Shown one piece after another: positions 8,192 through 16,125 of a stretch of DNA of 64,000 nucleotides; positions within the stretch are counted from its first letter, which is position 1; the number at the start of each line of letters is the position of its first letter. The notes under the pieces were generated by a model that had not been told where the DNA came from, did no database searches, and saw only the letters and a list, made by a program, of their open reading frames with translations. Position numbers and translations under genes: made by a program. The DNA is from Planococcus beigongshangi (GTDB lineage: Bacteria; Bacillota; Bacilli; Bacillales_A; Planococcaceae). The stretch is from positions 186,001-250,000 of the forward strand of contig NZ_JADHDU010000004.1 of assembly GCF_016820495.1 (NCBI RefSeq). The letters run 5' to 3'.

Positions 8192-9319
8192 GTGCGGAAA
8201 TTATTTTCATTGATGATCATAATTGTGCTGGTCTATTTCGCACGGCCGCTTTGGGAAGAACCGGTCGGAGACTACGTGGATTTGAGTTTTCTCGATCCGG
8301 TGGACAACGCGATCGACAGTTTTATTGGCAAGGCAGATGTGACGACTGCACTCGATGAGGCGAAAGAGTTCACCGCGCGCTTTGCAAGCCAATTGCAGGC
8401 GCTCGTTTTGACGGATGCAGACAGTATGCCGGAAGCGGTCGGAAAACCGGAATTGTCGGAAACGGACTCGCTGTTTGCGATCCATAATGTGACGCTCGGC
8501 ATGTCGAAAGAAGAAGCACAGGTGAAAGTCGGGCTGCCGCTTCGCCTGATGAAGAATGAGTACGGCACGGATTGGCACAGCTACCATACCGATTACCAAA
8601 ACTATGTTTTATTGGCTTACGACCAGAATGGCGCAGTGAACGGGATGTTCACGAACCAGGACATCATTTCTTCCACTGAAGGCATCACGATGAATTCGGA
8701 TAAAGAAGAAGTGCGTGAAAAATTGGGCGTGCCGCTGAAGAGTCTGCAAAAAGGAAATGTCCAATATATTCTCGATACGCGTGATGAATACGATGTGTTC
8801 AAAAGAGGTTCGCTTTATATAACTGTTTTCTATGATATCCACGAAGAAAATACGGTGACCGCATTGCAGGTCATCCATGAAGATCTCGAAAAGCAGCGGA
8901 AGGAGATTTACGCTGCGCCGGATGATGATTTGCGGGAAGGCTATGAATATTTGCTGTTCGAACTGACCAATTCAGCCCGCATCCAACGCGAATTGCCGCT
9001 GCTGAAATGGGATGGGCAAACGATGCTGACTGCGCGCAAGCACAGTGAGGATATGGCGGAACAGGCTTATTTCAGCCATACCAATAAAGAAGGGAAGTCG
9101 CCGTTTGAACGCATGTCTGACGACGGCATCAGCTTTTTTGTCGCCGGTGAAAATTTGGCATACGGGCAATACAGCAGTATTTTTGCCCACGAAGGATTGA
9201 TGAATTCGGCGGGACACCGTGAAAATATCGTCAAGCCTGATTTCGGCTATCTCGGTATTGGTGCTGCCTTCAATGATGAGAAGCAGCCGTTCTATACGGC
9301 CAACTTCTTTAATAGATAG
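8192..9319 (+). CDS. CAP/SCP domain protein with CAP-associated N-terminal domain, YlbC-like
   Basis: 375 aa. An N-terminal hydrophobic segment (residues 2-17) targets it to the membrane or outside. Residues about 95-235 form the CAP-associated domain, with two similar halves (GMSKEEAQVKVGLP and MNSDKEEVREKLGVP). The CAP/SCP domain starts near 255 with LFELTNSARIQRELPLLKWD and carries HSEDMAEQAYFSHTNKEG and GENLAYG ... AGHRENIVKPDF, the His/Glu set of bacterial CAP proteins. The same domain order is found in B. subtilis YlbC. Function of these proteins in Bacillales is unsettled. Start GTG at 8192, behind AGAGGTGA. The stop codon is followed almost at once by a dispersed structured repeat. 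Confidence 0.85.
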   Translation: MRKLFSLMIIIVLVYFARPLWEEPVGDYVDLSFLDPVDNAIDSFIGKADVTTALDEAKEFTARFASQLQALVLTDADSMPEAVGKPELSETDSLFAIHNVTLGMSKEEAQVKVGLPLRLMKNEYGTDWHSYHTDYQNYVLLAYDQNGAVNGMFTNQDIISSTEGITMNSDKEEVREKLGVPLKSLQKGNVQYILDTRDEYDVFKRGSLYITVFYDIHEENTVTALQVIHEDLEKQRKEIYAAPDDDLREGYEYLLFELTNSARIQRELPLLKWDGQTMLTARKHSEDMAEQAYFSHTNKEGKSPFERMSDDGISFFVAGENLAYGQYSSIFAHEGLMNSAGHRENIVKPDFGYLGIGAAFNDEKQPFYTANFFNR

Positions 9320-9320
9320 T

Positions 9321-9440
9321 TAGAAAAGCGAAGTGCCCGTTTAGCTCTGAAAGGCATAAGACGGACCAGCGAAATGGCGTTCTTTGCCATGCAGCTGGGC
9401 TGGCTTATGACCCGGAGAGCTGGGCCGCTTGAGTCTGGAT
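9321..9440 (-). repeat. Dispersed structured element, copy 1
   Basis: Read on the minus strand it begins CCAGACTCAAGCGGCCCAG and ends CGGGCACTTCGCTTTTCTA against the stop codon of the CAP gene. Pairing arms AGCTCT/AGAGCT and CATAAG/CTTATG enclose an inner hairpin ATGGC/GCCAT. Confidence 0.85.
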
Positions 9441-9453
9441 GCTGAAAAGTAAC

Positions 9454-9483
9454 AGCCGGTCCGCTGAGCGGACCGGCTTTTTT
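9454..9483 (+). terminator. Terminator downstream of the CAP gene and element copy 1
   Basis: 12-bp perfect inverted repeat AGCCGGTCCGCT / AGCGGACCGGCT followed by a T run. If used, the CAP-gene mRNA carries the repeat element as its 3' UTR. Confidence 0.85.
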
Positions 9484-9495
9484 AGAGTTTTTGGC

Positions 9496-9579
9496 AAGTT
9501 GGGCATAAACGAGCCGAAGTTGGGCATAAACGAGCCGAAGTTGGGCATAAAACCATGATAGTTGGGCATAAAATGAAAA
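9496..9579. repeat. 21-bp direct-repeat array B (4 units)
   Basis: Units begin at 9496, 9517, 9538 and 9559. Core AGTTGGGCATAAA; tails CGAGCCGA, CGAGCCGA, ACCATGA and ATGAAAA. Exact 21-bp period. Confidence 0.9.
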
Positions 9580-9696
9580 TCGCCTAAAAAGTTTGGAATT
9601 TTGAAACCAATCCATCCTAGCTCCGTATAAGAAGAGTCCGAAAATACATAAAAAAGCTGACCCCCATAAAAGGGGCCAGCAATGAGGCACTGTGTT

Positions 9697-10527
9697 TTAT
9701 TGGAACAAAAACCAGGCAAGGACGACAAGCGGTCCGACGATGAAGCAGTAAATCGCGAAATACTTCAATTGCCCTTTGGCCATGATGTTCATGAACCACT
9801 TAAGGGAGAAGTAAGAAGCCACAAGCGAGCCGGCAAATGCCATGATATAAGGCACAGCGAGAGTGGACAAGTTGTCATCGCTCAGGATATCAGAGAAGCT
9901 GAGCACCGCGCCGCCAAGGCTGATCGGGATGAACAAAAGGAAAGAAAAGCGTAACGCCGTTTCCTGGTTGATGCCGCGGAACATGGCGGCAACAATCGTT
10001 GCGCCGCTCCGGCTGATTCCCGGGATCAACGCGACAGCTTGGGCAAGTCCGATGATGATGGCATCTTTCATCGTCATATTGCCGTCTTTTCGGATACCAT
10101 GGATATTGCGGATCAACCATAGGGCGAAACCTGTGATGACGAGCGTAACGCCGACCGTCACAACTGTCGACAGGTAATCATCGATCGTATCCTGGAACAG
10201 CAGTCCGATGACAGCGGCAGGAATCGTCGCGATCACCAAGTAGACGATGAACATGAAGTCGCGTGTCGTTTCTTCGTCTTTTACTTTGAAGAACCGCAGC
10301 CCGTTTACGACCAGCCGTACGATATCTTCACGGTAGATGATCAACACTGCGATCAAAGAAGCGGTGTTGACGAGCAGCGCAAAAGTGGAGACGCTGCCTT
10401 CGATTTCCACATCAAGGAAATATTGTGCGATCAGCAAATGCCCGCTGGATGAAATCGGGATCGGTTCCGTCAGTCCCTGAAATAATCCGAGCAGTAAAAA
10501 TTTTATTGTAAGCCATAATTGTTCCAT
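9697..10527 (-). CDS. uppP: Undecaprenyl-diphosphate phosphatase UppP
   Basis: 276-aa integral membrane enzyme that removes a phosphate from undecaprenyl diphosphate so the carrier can be reused for peptidoglycan and teichoic acid synthesis. Both family active-site motifs are present: [14 protein letters not shown] near residues 16-29 and [17 protein letters not shown] near residue 175, with an Arg between them. The frame is open 31 codons further upstream, but AAGGAG eight bases before the ATG at 10527 and the usual family length fix the start here. It is divergent from the AI-2E-family gene and functionally linked to the DUF368 carrier transporter 3.5 kb away. Confidence 0.94.
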   Translation of the reverse strand: MEQLWLTIKFLLLGLFQGLTEPIPISSSGHLLIAQYFLDVEIEGSVSTFALLVNTASLIAVLIIYREDIVRLVVNGLRFFKVKDEETTRDFMFIVYLVIATIPAAVIGLLFQDTIDDYLSTVVTVGVTLVITGFALWLIRNIHGIRKDGNMTMKDAIIIGLAQAVALIPGISRSGATIVAAMFRGINQETALRFSFLLFIPISLGGAVLSFSDILSDDNLSTLAVPYIMAFAGSLVASYFSLKWFMNIMAKGQLKYFAIYCFIVGPLVVLAWFLFQ

Positions 10528-10667
10528 TAGAATAACTCCTTCAATATGATTCTGTAAGTCCATGTCTAGGGACGCATTCAAAATAATAAAGTTCGCTTTC
10601 ACAAAGAATAATAATAACATAATTTAATGATAAACTGGGTATACCTTGAAAAATAAAAGGAGTGAAA

Positions 10668-11750
10668 ATGTTGACAAATAAACTTTGGTTCCAAGCGGGA
10701 GTCGGAATAATTCTTGCTTTAGTCATTATTCGCTTATTCATAGAAGTACAGGGGATTTTCGATCCGCTGTTCATCATCGCAGGAACCGTATTCGTCCCGC
10801 TGCTTCTCGGAGGGGTCCTGTTCTATCTGACACGCCCGATCCTTTATTTCCTTGAAAAGCGGGGCCTTCCGAAATGGGCTTCGATCATCAGCATCATTCT
10901 CGCGATTCTTTTGGCATTTTGGCTATTCTATGCCATGATCGGACCTGCTGTGACAAAACAGGTCAATACACTGGTGGATAATTTCCCTGAAATTGTGGAA
11001 GAAGTGGAAGGCTATGCCCAATATGTGCTGGATCAGCGCAGCCGTCTGCCGGACTCTATCCAGGAACAGATTTCCGACATGACAGGTAGCATCGGGAATT
11101 TGGCTTCCAACATCGGATCCGTCCTGCTGTCGTTTACGATGAGCTTGGTGTCAGGAGTCATATCACTTGTACTGGTACCATTCTTCCTGATTTACCTGCT
11201 GATCGACCATAAGAAATTTGTGCCGTTCGTTTCCGGTTTCTTTTCAGGAGAACGGAAATCCTGGATCATCAAAACACTCCAGGATGTGGACAAAACTCTA
11301 AGAGCATATATCCAAGGCCAATTATTCGTCAGTTTCCTTGTCGGCATCATGCTGTTGATAGGCTACTGGATCATCGGTCTTGAATACGCCCTGTTATTGG
11401 CGCTGATCGGTATGGTGACAAACGTCATCCCGTTCCTCGGGCCGTATATCGCCGTAATTCCCGCAATGCTCATTGCTCTCGTAACAGATCCGATCCAGGC
11501 TGTATGGGTAGCGGTCATAATGCTCGTTGCACAGCAAATTGAAAGTAACCTGATTACCCCGAACGTCATGGGCAATGCGCTCGACGTTCATCCGTTGACC
11601 GTCATCACATTAATATTGGCAGCAGGAAATATCGCCGGCTTATGGGGGATCATTCTTGCGATCCCGGTTTATGCCGTTGTGAAATCAGTTGTGAAGAATA
11701 TTTATGCAAGACGTCAGGATATAGGCAAGACAGCAACGAAAGATGTTTAA
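10668..11750 (+). CDS. AI-2E-family transporter (YdbI/YtvI-like permease)
   Basis: About 360-aa polytopic membrane protein with the AI-2E-family layout: two N-terminal helices, a soluble segment (about residues 95-140), then five or six helices including GMVTNVIPFLGPYIAVIPAM and a C-terminal PVYAVVKSVVKNIY. Members are secondary transporters of varied or unknown substrate; only a few export autoinducer 2, and some run Na+/H+ antiport, so no substrate is assigned. AAGGAG at 10657-10662 is 5 bases before the ATG at 10668; the GTG six bases earlier lies inside the ribosome site. A terminator follows. Confidence 0.88.
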   Translation: MLTNKLWFQAGVGIILALVIIRLFIEVQGIFDPLFIIAGTVFVPLLLGGVLFYLTRPILYFLEKRGLPKWASIISIILAILLAFWLFYAMIGPAVTKQVNTLVDNFPEIVEEVEGYAQYVLDQRSRLPDSIQEQISDMTGSIGNLASNIGSVLLSFTMSLVSGVISLVLVPFFLIYLLIDHKKFVPFVSGFFSGERKSWIIKTLQDVDKTLRAYIQGQLFVSFLVGIMLLIGYWIIGLEYALLLALIGMVTNVIPFLGPYIAVIPAMLIALVTDPIQAVWVAVIMLVAQQIESNLITPNVMGNALDVHPLTVITLILAAGNIAGLWGIILAIPVYAVVKSVVKNIYARRQDIGKTATKDV

Positions 11751-11752
11751 CA

Positions 11753-11790
11753 GCACTCCCGTGAATGGATTATTCACGGGGGTTTTTAAT
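11753..11790 (+). terminator. Rho-independent terminator
   Basis: Stem CCCGTGAAT / ATTCACGGG, loop GGATT, then GGTTTTTA. Confidence 0.83.
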
Positions 11791-11799
11791 GCAAAATCA

Positions 11800-11854
11800 T
11801 TGACAGACAATAGTCCACCCCCTAAACTGTTTATTAGTTGAGGGGGTGGACTAT
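11800..11854 (+). promoter_or_regulatory. marR-MMPL promoter with perfect 14-bp inverted repeat reaching the ribosome site
   Basis: TTGACA (11800-11805), 17-bp spacer, TAAACT (11823-11828). Arms ATAGTCCACCCCCT (11810-11823) and AGGGGGTGGACTAT (11841-11854) are exact complements, 17 bp apart. The left arm fills the promoter spacer; the right arm is the Shine-Dalgarno sequence of the regulator gene and ends next to its TTG start. This suggests autorepression by two operator half-regions. Confidence 0.75.
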
Positions 11855-11855
11855 T

Positions 11856-12299
11856 TTGGATCAACGAATAAAAGAAGCCGTTGACCTATTTACAGATGTC
11901 ATGGTTTATGGGACTGAGAAAGTCATCAAATCCATCGATCATCCGCTTTGGAATGAATATTCCCCGGAACAGATGCAGATGCTCAAGCTGATCAGGAAGG
12001 AAGAACGCGTTACCTCGAGCCGTTTAGCTGTGCTGCAATCCGTGCATAAATCCGCAATTTCCAGCAGGATCAAAAAATTGCTGCAAAAGGAATTGATCCG
12101 CATTGCTGATTCGGACGATAAACGAACGAAAATGCTGGAAATCACGGATGCCGGCAGGGAAGTGCTGAAGCAATCCGAAAAAGCGCTGACGGAATACATA
12201 GAGAAACTGATGTCGGCGCATATTGAAGATGAGGAGATCGATCAATTCCTCATCATTTTCCGCAAACTGAAAAAGATTCTAAAAATGGATGGAGTGTAA
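11856..12299 (+). CDS. MarR-family transcriptional regulator
   Basis: 147-aa winged-helix protein. HTH about residues 48-75 (VTSSRLAVLQSVHKSAISSRIKKLLQKELI), wing with DSDDKRTKMLEITDAG, and dimerisation helices at both ends. Start TTG at 11856, seven bases after AGGGGGTG; a further upstream TTG lacks a site. It precedes the MMPL exporter by three bases and is certainly cotranscribed. The 14-bp inverted repeat over its promoter is the natural operator, so the protein likely shuts off its own operon until a toxic compound or lipid-like ligand is bound. Confidence 0.9.
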   Translation: MDQRIKEAVDLFTDVMVYGTEKVIKSIDHPLWNEYSPEQMQMLKLIRKEERVTSSRLAVLQSVHKSAISSRIKKLLQKELIRIADSDDKRTKMLEITDAGREVLKQSEKALTEYIEKLMSAHIEDEEIDQFLIIFRKLKKILKMDGV

Positions 12300-12302
12300 A
12301 AT

Positions 12303-14930
12303 GTGAAGACGATATTGAAACTCAAATGGCCGATCATGATCGGTTTAATCATAGTAACGGCAGTTCTTTTCCTACTGGCGCCGAATTTGACCGAGCAGGC
12401 TGAAGAGGCGGGATCATTCCAGCTTTCTGAAGAAGCCTCTTCCCAAATGGCCGCAAATATCTTATCAGATGCGGGAGCTTCCTCCCAAACCATCTCGATC
12501 GTCATTCAGATGGATTCGGAGCTGGATGATTCAGCACGCGATATGCTGAATGACATCGCAGCAGATGCTGAAGCGATCGGAGGACCGGTTGAAAGTGTCC
12601 TGAATCCGGTGGGAAGTCCGGAGCTTGAAGAGCAACTGATCTCAGAAGATGGATCAACAGTTTTGATCCCGATTACACTGGGTGGATCGGATGAAGAAGT
12701 GAACCGGGTGGCGGATGAAATCCGCGAAACGGTGATCCCTTCCGATATGACGGCTTATGTCACCGGAGAAGCCATCATTAGTAATGATGTGAATATCAGT
12801 GCGCAGGAAGGCCTGAAACGGACCGAGATCATTACCGTCGTACTGATCTTCGGTTTATTGCTGGCGGTTTTCCGCTCAATCATTACACCATTCATCCCGC
12901 TTGTGGCGGTAGGGATCTCCTATCTGCTCAGCCAGTCACTTGTGGCATTCTTCATCGACTGGTTCGGGTTCCCGGTTTCAAATTATACGCAAATCTTCCT
13001 GGTGGCGATTCTGTTCGGTATCGGGACCGATTATTGTATATTGCTCCTCAGCCGTTACAAGGAAGAACTTGCATCCGGACATGATGTGGAACAGGCAATC
13101 GTCAACACCTATAGAACCGCCGGGCGCACGCTGTTCATCAGTGGGCTCGCTGTATTCATCGGCTTTTCGGCCATCGGTTTCGCTGAATTCCCGATTTTTA
13201 AATCAGCTGTTGCCGTCGCGGTGGGTATTTTTGTCTTATTGATCGTCCTGTTTACGGTTGTGCCGTTCTTCATGGCTTTATTGAAAGAGAAATTATTCTG
13301 GCCATCGAAGAAATCAGCTTCACATTCAGACAGCAAAATCTGGATCTGGATGAGCAAACTGTCGATCAACCGGCCATTATTGTCGATGCTGGTTGTAGCG
13401 CTCATCACCGTCCCGCTGTTATTTACGTATGACAACGATCTTTCTTTCAACACGGTCGATGAAATCGGTGATGAATACGAATCGGTAAAAGGGCTCCGCG
13501 CGATTGAAGACGGCTTTGGCAAAGGTGAATCTTTGCCGGTGCAGGTCATCTTCAAATCAGCGGATGCTTTAACGGATGAAGAAACAATTCCTTATTTTGA
13601 ATCCATCAGCCGTGAACTTGAAAAAATTGAAGGTGTCGAATCAGTCCGTGCTATCACGCGTCCGACTGGAGATATCATCGAAGAATTATATGTGGATGAA
13701 CAAATAGGATTATTGGCAGACGGCTTAACGGAAGCGCGCGGCGGACTTGAAGAAGTTCAGGCGGGTCTTACAGAAATCGAAACCAATTTATCCGGCATCG
13801 GCGGACAGGCCGGCGGTGTTGGCGGACTGGGTGACGCGGCAGCCGGACTCGCTCAGCTGAACGGTCAGCTTGGCCAGGTGACCCAGGGCCTTCAGGCGAC
13901 CGGCAATATCCAGCAGACTGTGGGTGCGCTGACACAGATCAGCGGCGGCCTTGCTCAAATTGAACAAGGATTGCAGGGAGCCGCCGGTCAAACAGGGGAA
14001 CTTGGTGCAGGGCTTGAGCAGCTTGCAGGCGGAATCACCGCTGCCAATGACGGTCTTGCTGAAATCTCTGCAGGGCTGACGGAAGCGACGGACATGATGC
14101 AGACGATGAGCGACAGCGAATCTGTGCGCGCGACCGGCTTGTTCATTCCGGAAGGGACCCTGGATGAGGCGGACTTCGAGCAGGTCCTGGACCGTTACAC
14201 ATTTGCTGAAGAAACAGGCGTCATGATGGAAGTCATTCTTTCTGAAGACCCGTATTCTCCGGAAGCGATTGATATAGTGGCTGAGATCAAAGACAGTGTC
14301 GATCGGAGCACAGCGGCGACACCGCTTGAAGATGCTGAAATCGCGTTCAGCGGAATCGCCAGCATCAACAGCGATCTGCAGGACGTCTCATCAAGCGATT
14401 TCACTAAGACAGTGATCATCATGCTGGTCAGCCTGTTTGTCGTTTTGGCGATCCTGTTCCGTTCATTGATCATGCCTCTCTATATGATCGGTTCGCTATT
14501 GCTGACTTATTACACATCGATCGCCATCGCGGAGCTGATCTTCGTAAACGGCCTTGGCTATGACGGAATCAGCTGGGCAGTGCCGTTCTTCGGATTTGCG
14601 ATGCTCGTAGCACTCGGCGTCGATTATTCCATCTTCCTGCTCGACCGGTTCCGTGAAGAATCCCTCAACGGTGATTCGGTGCGGCAGGCGATGTACACAT
14701 CGATGGCAAAAATGGGTACCGTCATCATTACGGCTGCCATTATTCTGGCAGGTACATTCAGTGCCATGATGCCTTCCGGCGTCTTAAGCCTTCTGCAGAT
14801 CGCGACCATCGTGGTTACAGGCCTTCTGCTTTACGGTTTAGTCGTATTGCCATTGCTCATCCCGGCGATCTCGGTTTCATTTGACCGCGGCGTCTGGTGG
14901 CCATTCGGCGGCAAAAAGAAAAATAACTAA
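12303..14930 (+). CDS. MMPL-family RND transporter (YdfJ-like exporter)
   Basis: 875 aa. Classical MMPL duplication: TM1 at residues 8-26, an outside loop to about 175, five helices containing GIGTDYCILLLSRYKEEL near 240, TM7 near 360, a second outside loop, then five helices with LGVDYSIFLLDRFREE near 780. The two Asp-Tyr pairs are the expected proton-relay sites. The second loop (about residues 460-600) is an insertion of repeated G-L-x-Q/E-I coiled-coil-like motifs, as in many Gram-positive members. Start GTG three bases after the MarR stop. Such proteins export lipids, peptides or drugs with the proton gradient; regulator pairing suggests an inducible efflux role. Confidence 0.92.
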   Translation: MKTILKLKWPIMIGLIIVTAVLFLLAPNLTEQAEEAGSFQLSEEASSQMAANILSDAGASSQTISIVIQMDSELDDSARDMLNDIAADAEAIGGPVESVLNPVGSPELEEQLISEDGSTVLIPITLGGSDEEVNRVADEIRETVIPSDMTAYVTGEAIISNDVNISAQEGLKRTEIITVVLIFGLLLAVFRSIITPFIPLVAVGISYLLSQSLVAFFIDWFGFPVSNYTQIFLVAILFGIGTDYCILLLSRYKEELASGHDVEQAIVNTYRTAGRTLFISGLAVFIGFSAIGFAEFPIFKSAVAVAVGIFVLLIVLFTVVPFFMALLKEKLFWPSKKSASHSDSKIWIWMSKLSINRPLLSMLVVALITVPLLFTYDNDLSFNTVDEIGDEYESVKGLRAIEDGFGKGESLPVQVIFKSADALTDEETIPYFESISRELEKIEGVESVRAITRPTGDIIEELYVDEQIGLLADGLTEARGGLEEVQAGLTEIETNLSGIGGQAGGVGGLGDAAAGLAQLNGQLGQVTQGLQATGNIQQTVGALTQISGGLAQIEQGLQGAAGQTGELGAGLEQLAGGITAANDGLAEISAGLTEATDMMQTMSDSESVRATGLFIPEGTLDEADFEQVLDRYTFAEETGVMMEVILSEDPYSPEAIDIVAEIKDSVDRSTAATPLEDAEIAFSGIASINSDLQDVSSSDFTKTVIIMLVSLFVVLAILFRSLIMPLYMIGSLLLTYYTSIAIAELIFVNGLGYDGISWAVPFFGFAMLVALGVDYSIFLLDRFREESLNGDSVRQAMYTSMAKMGTVIITAAIILAGTFSAMMPSGVLSLLQIATIVVTGLLLYGLVVLPLLIPAISVSFDRGVWWPFGGKKKNN

Positions 14931-14936
14931 GGAATA

Positions 14937-14962
14937 AAAGCCGCTTTCGAGCGGCTTTTTTC
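14937..14962 (+). terminator. Rho-independent terminator after MMPL gene
   Basis: Stem AAAGCCGCTT / AAGCGGCTTT-type with loop TCG and a T run. Confidence 0.85.
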
Positions 14963-14988
14963 TGTTAATGAATGAATTTTACGAGCCA

Positions 14989-14997
14989 TGTTATAAT
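14989..14997 (+). promoter_or_regulatory. Extended -10 promoter
   Basis: TGTTATAAT, a perfect extended -10, precedes the two-gene unit at 15036-15940. It places the transcript start near 15004, which disfavours the ATG at 15015. Confidence 0.6.
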
Positions 14998-15035
14998 AGC
15001 TTCATAATGAAAAGATGAAACGGGGTAGTTATAAG

Positions 15036-15488
15036 ATGTTAACTTTTGAACAAAAGCTGGAAATCATTGAGTCATTTCCGGAATTGACACGCAAAGACGT
15101 GTCGATGAAACGTGTTAATTTCCATTACGAAGAAAGTCTTTATGACAAAAAAATCGTTGTTTACCACCTGCATCCGACAGGCAATGGCTTTGTCTATGTC
15201 GGCAATTTGCCGCAGTATGAAGCGGACAAAAAAGGCTTCGTCAACATCCGCGATTTCTCAGAAAAGGAATTGCGCAGCATCCTCGCCGATTCACTGGATT
15301 ATCTGTCGCTTGAGCCGGAACCGCCTTACGATAAAACGTGGACGAACCGCGAAAATGAAAAATTGGATCTGGTATACGAAGAGCCTTTCTGGAATATCTA
15401 CACCGGTAAAAATTTGGAAGAAAGCTTCGGTACATTCAGTGACGCCGAAGACTATTTGATCGACCAGGGTTTTAAAGAGCCGAAATAA
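15036..15488 (+). CDS. Conserved-looking hypothetical protein, 150 aa
   Basis: Soluble protein without signal or membrane segments. It starts MLTFEQKLEIIESFPELTRKD and continues with a mixed alpha/beta pattern rich in aromatic residues (VVYHLHPTGNGFVYVGNLPQY). I do not recognise the family. Start chosen at 15036 because GGGGTAG stands seven bases upstream; an ATG 21 bases earlier lacks a ribosome site. Its stop overlaps the start of the following acetyltransferase by one base, so the two are translationally coupled. Confidence 0.75.
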   Translation: MLTFEQKLEIIESFPELTRKDVSMKRVNFHYEESLYDKKIVVYHLHPTGNGFVYVGNLPQYEADKKGFVNIRDFSEKELRSILADSLDYLSLEPEPPYDKTWTNRENEKLDLVYEEPFWNIYTGKNLEESFGTFSDAEDYLIDQGFKEPK

Positions 15489-15940
15489 TGGAGATCCGTT
15501 TGCTCGGAAGAGATGAAGAGTTGCCGATGCAGCTGCTGCTGGAAGCTGATCCTTCAAAGGAGCTGGTGGTGGAATACTGCGCGGGCGGGCTTGTTTATGC
15601 AGCTGAACTGGCTGGCGATATCGCTGGAGTTTATGTTTTATTGCCATTGACGGAGCTGGCAGTTGAAGTTAAGAATATTGCTGTGGCAGAGAGTGTGAGA
15701 GGGCAGGGTTATGGCAAAAAGCTGCTCCGCCACGCTTTGGCTGAAGCGGAACGGTTAGGATTCAGCAAAGTCGAAATCGGCACCGGCAACTCGAGCCTGG
15801 ATCAACTGGCGCTGTATCAGAAATGCGGATTCCGGGTCGACTCCATCGACCGGGATTTCTTTACACGGAATTATCCGGAACCGATCATCGAAAACGGCAT
15901 TGTCTGCCGGGATATGATCCGGCTGGTTTATACGATTTAA
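15488..15940 (+). CDS. GNAT-family N-acetyltransferase
   Basis: 150 aa, one acetyltransferase fold. Motif A is intact: VEVKNIAVAESVRGQGYGKKLLRHALAEA (residues about 57-85), with the R/Q-x-x-G-x-G/A acetyl-CoA pyrophosphate loop as RGQGYGK. Motif B follows as YQKCGFRVDSIDRDFF. Substrate unknown. The start overlaps the previous stop (TAATG), so expression is coupled to that gene. Confidence 0.88.
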   Translation: MEIRLLGRDEELPMQLLLEADPSKELVVEYCAGGLVYAAELAGDIAGVYVLLPLTELAVEVKNIAVAESVRGQGYGKKLLRHALAEAERLGFSKVEIGTGNSSLDQLALYQKCGFRVDSIDRDFFTRNYPEPIIENGIVCRDMIRLVYTI

Positions 15941-15945
15941 AATGA

Positions 15946-15974
15946 AACTCTTCCTTCCGGGGAAGGGTTTTTTT
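15946..15974 (+). terminator. Rho-independent terminator
   Basis: Short stem CTCTTCC / GGAAGGG-type with loop TTCCGG and seven T. Confidence 0.7.
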
Positions 15975-15995
15975 ATCGGGAAAAGAAGAATCGCC

Positions 15996-16010
15996 GATAA
16001 ACTGTTTATC
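15996..16010. promoter_or_regulatory. Palindrome GATAAACTGTTTATC
   Basis: Perfect 7-1-7 palindrome about 30 bp before the 22-bp operator array of the next gene. Possible additional operator; unrelated in sequence to the array. Confidence 0.45.
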
Positions 16011-16038
16011 TTAAGATATTCCCTCAATAAAACATTTG

Positions 16039-16111
16039 AAAGTAAAAATAATTACTTTTGGAAGTAATGAATATTGCTTTTAAAAGTAAAATGAATTACT
16101 ATATAAAGTAA
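16039..16111 (+). promoter_or_regulatory. Operator array: 3.5 palindromes at exact 22-bp spacing
   Basis: AAAGTAA-N6-TTACTTT (16039-16058) is followed by GAAGTAA-N6-TTGCTT (16061-16079) and AAAGTAA-N6-TTACT (16083-16100), and a lone AAAGTAA at 16105-16111 directly before the ribosome site. Left halves start at 16039, 16061, 16083 and 16105. Weak promoter-like hexamers (TTGCTT 16074-16079, TACTAT 16097-16102, 17 bp apart) lie inside, so binding would block transcription. The encoded HTH protein is the obvious candidate binder. Confidence 0.8.
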
Positions 16112-16125
16112 CGAGGAGGGATTGC

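Noticed and set aside
9405..9728. Protein with heptad repeats (FMPNFGS) on the minus strand
   Set aside because: The repeat peptide is simply array B translated; because 21 bp is seven codons every frame repeats. No start site with ribosome binding sequence, and the frame runs through a terminator and the repeat element.
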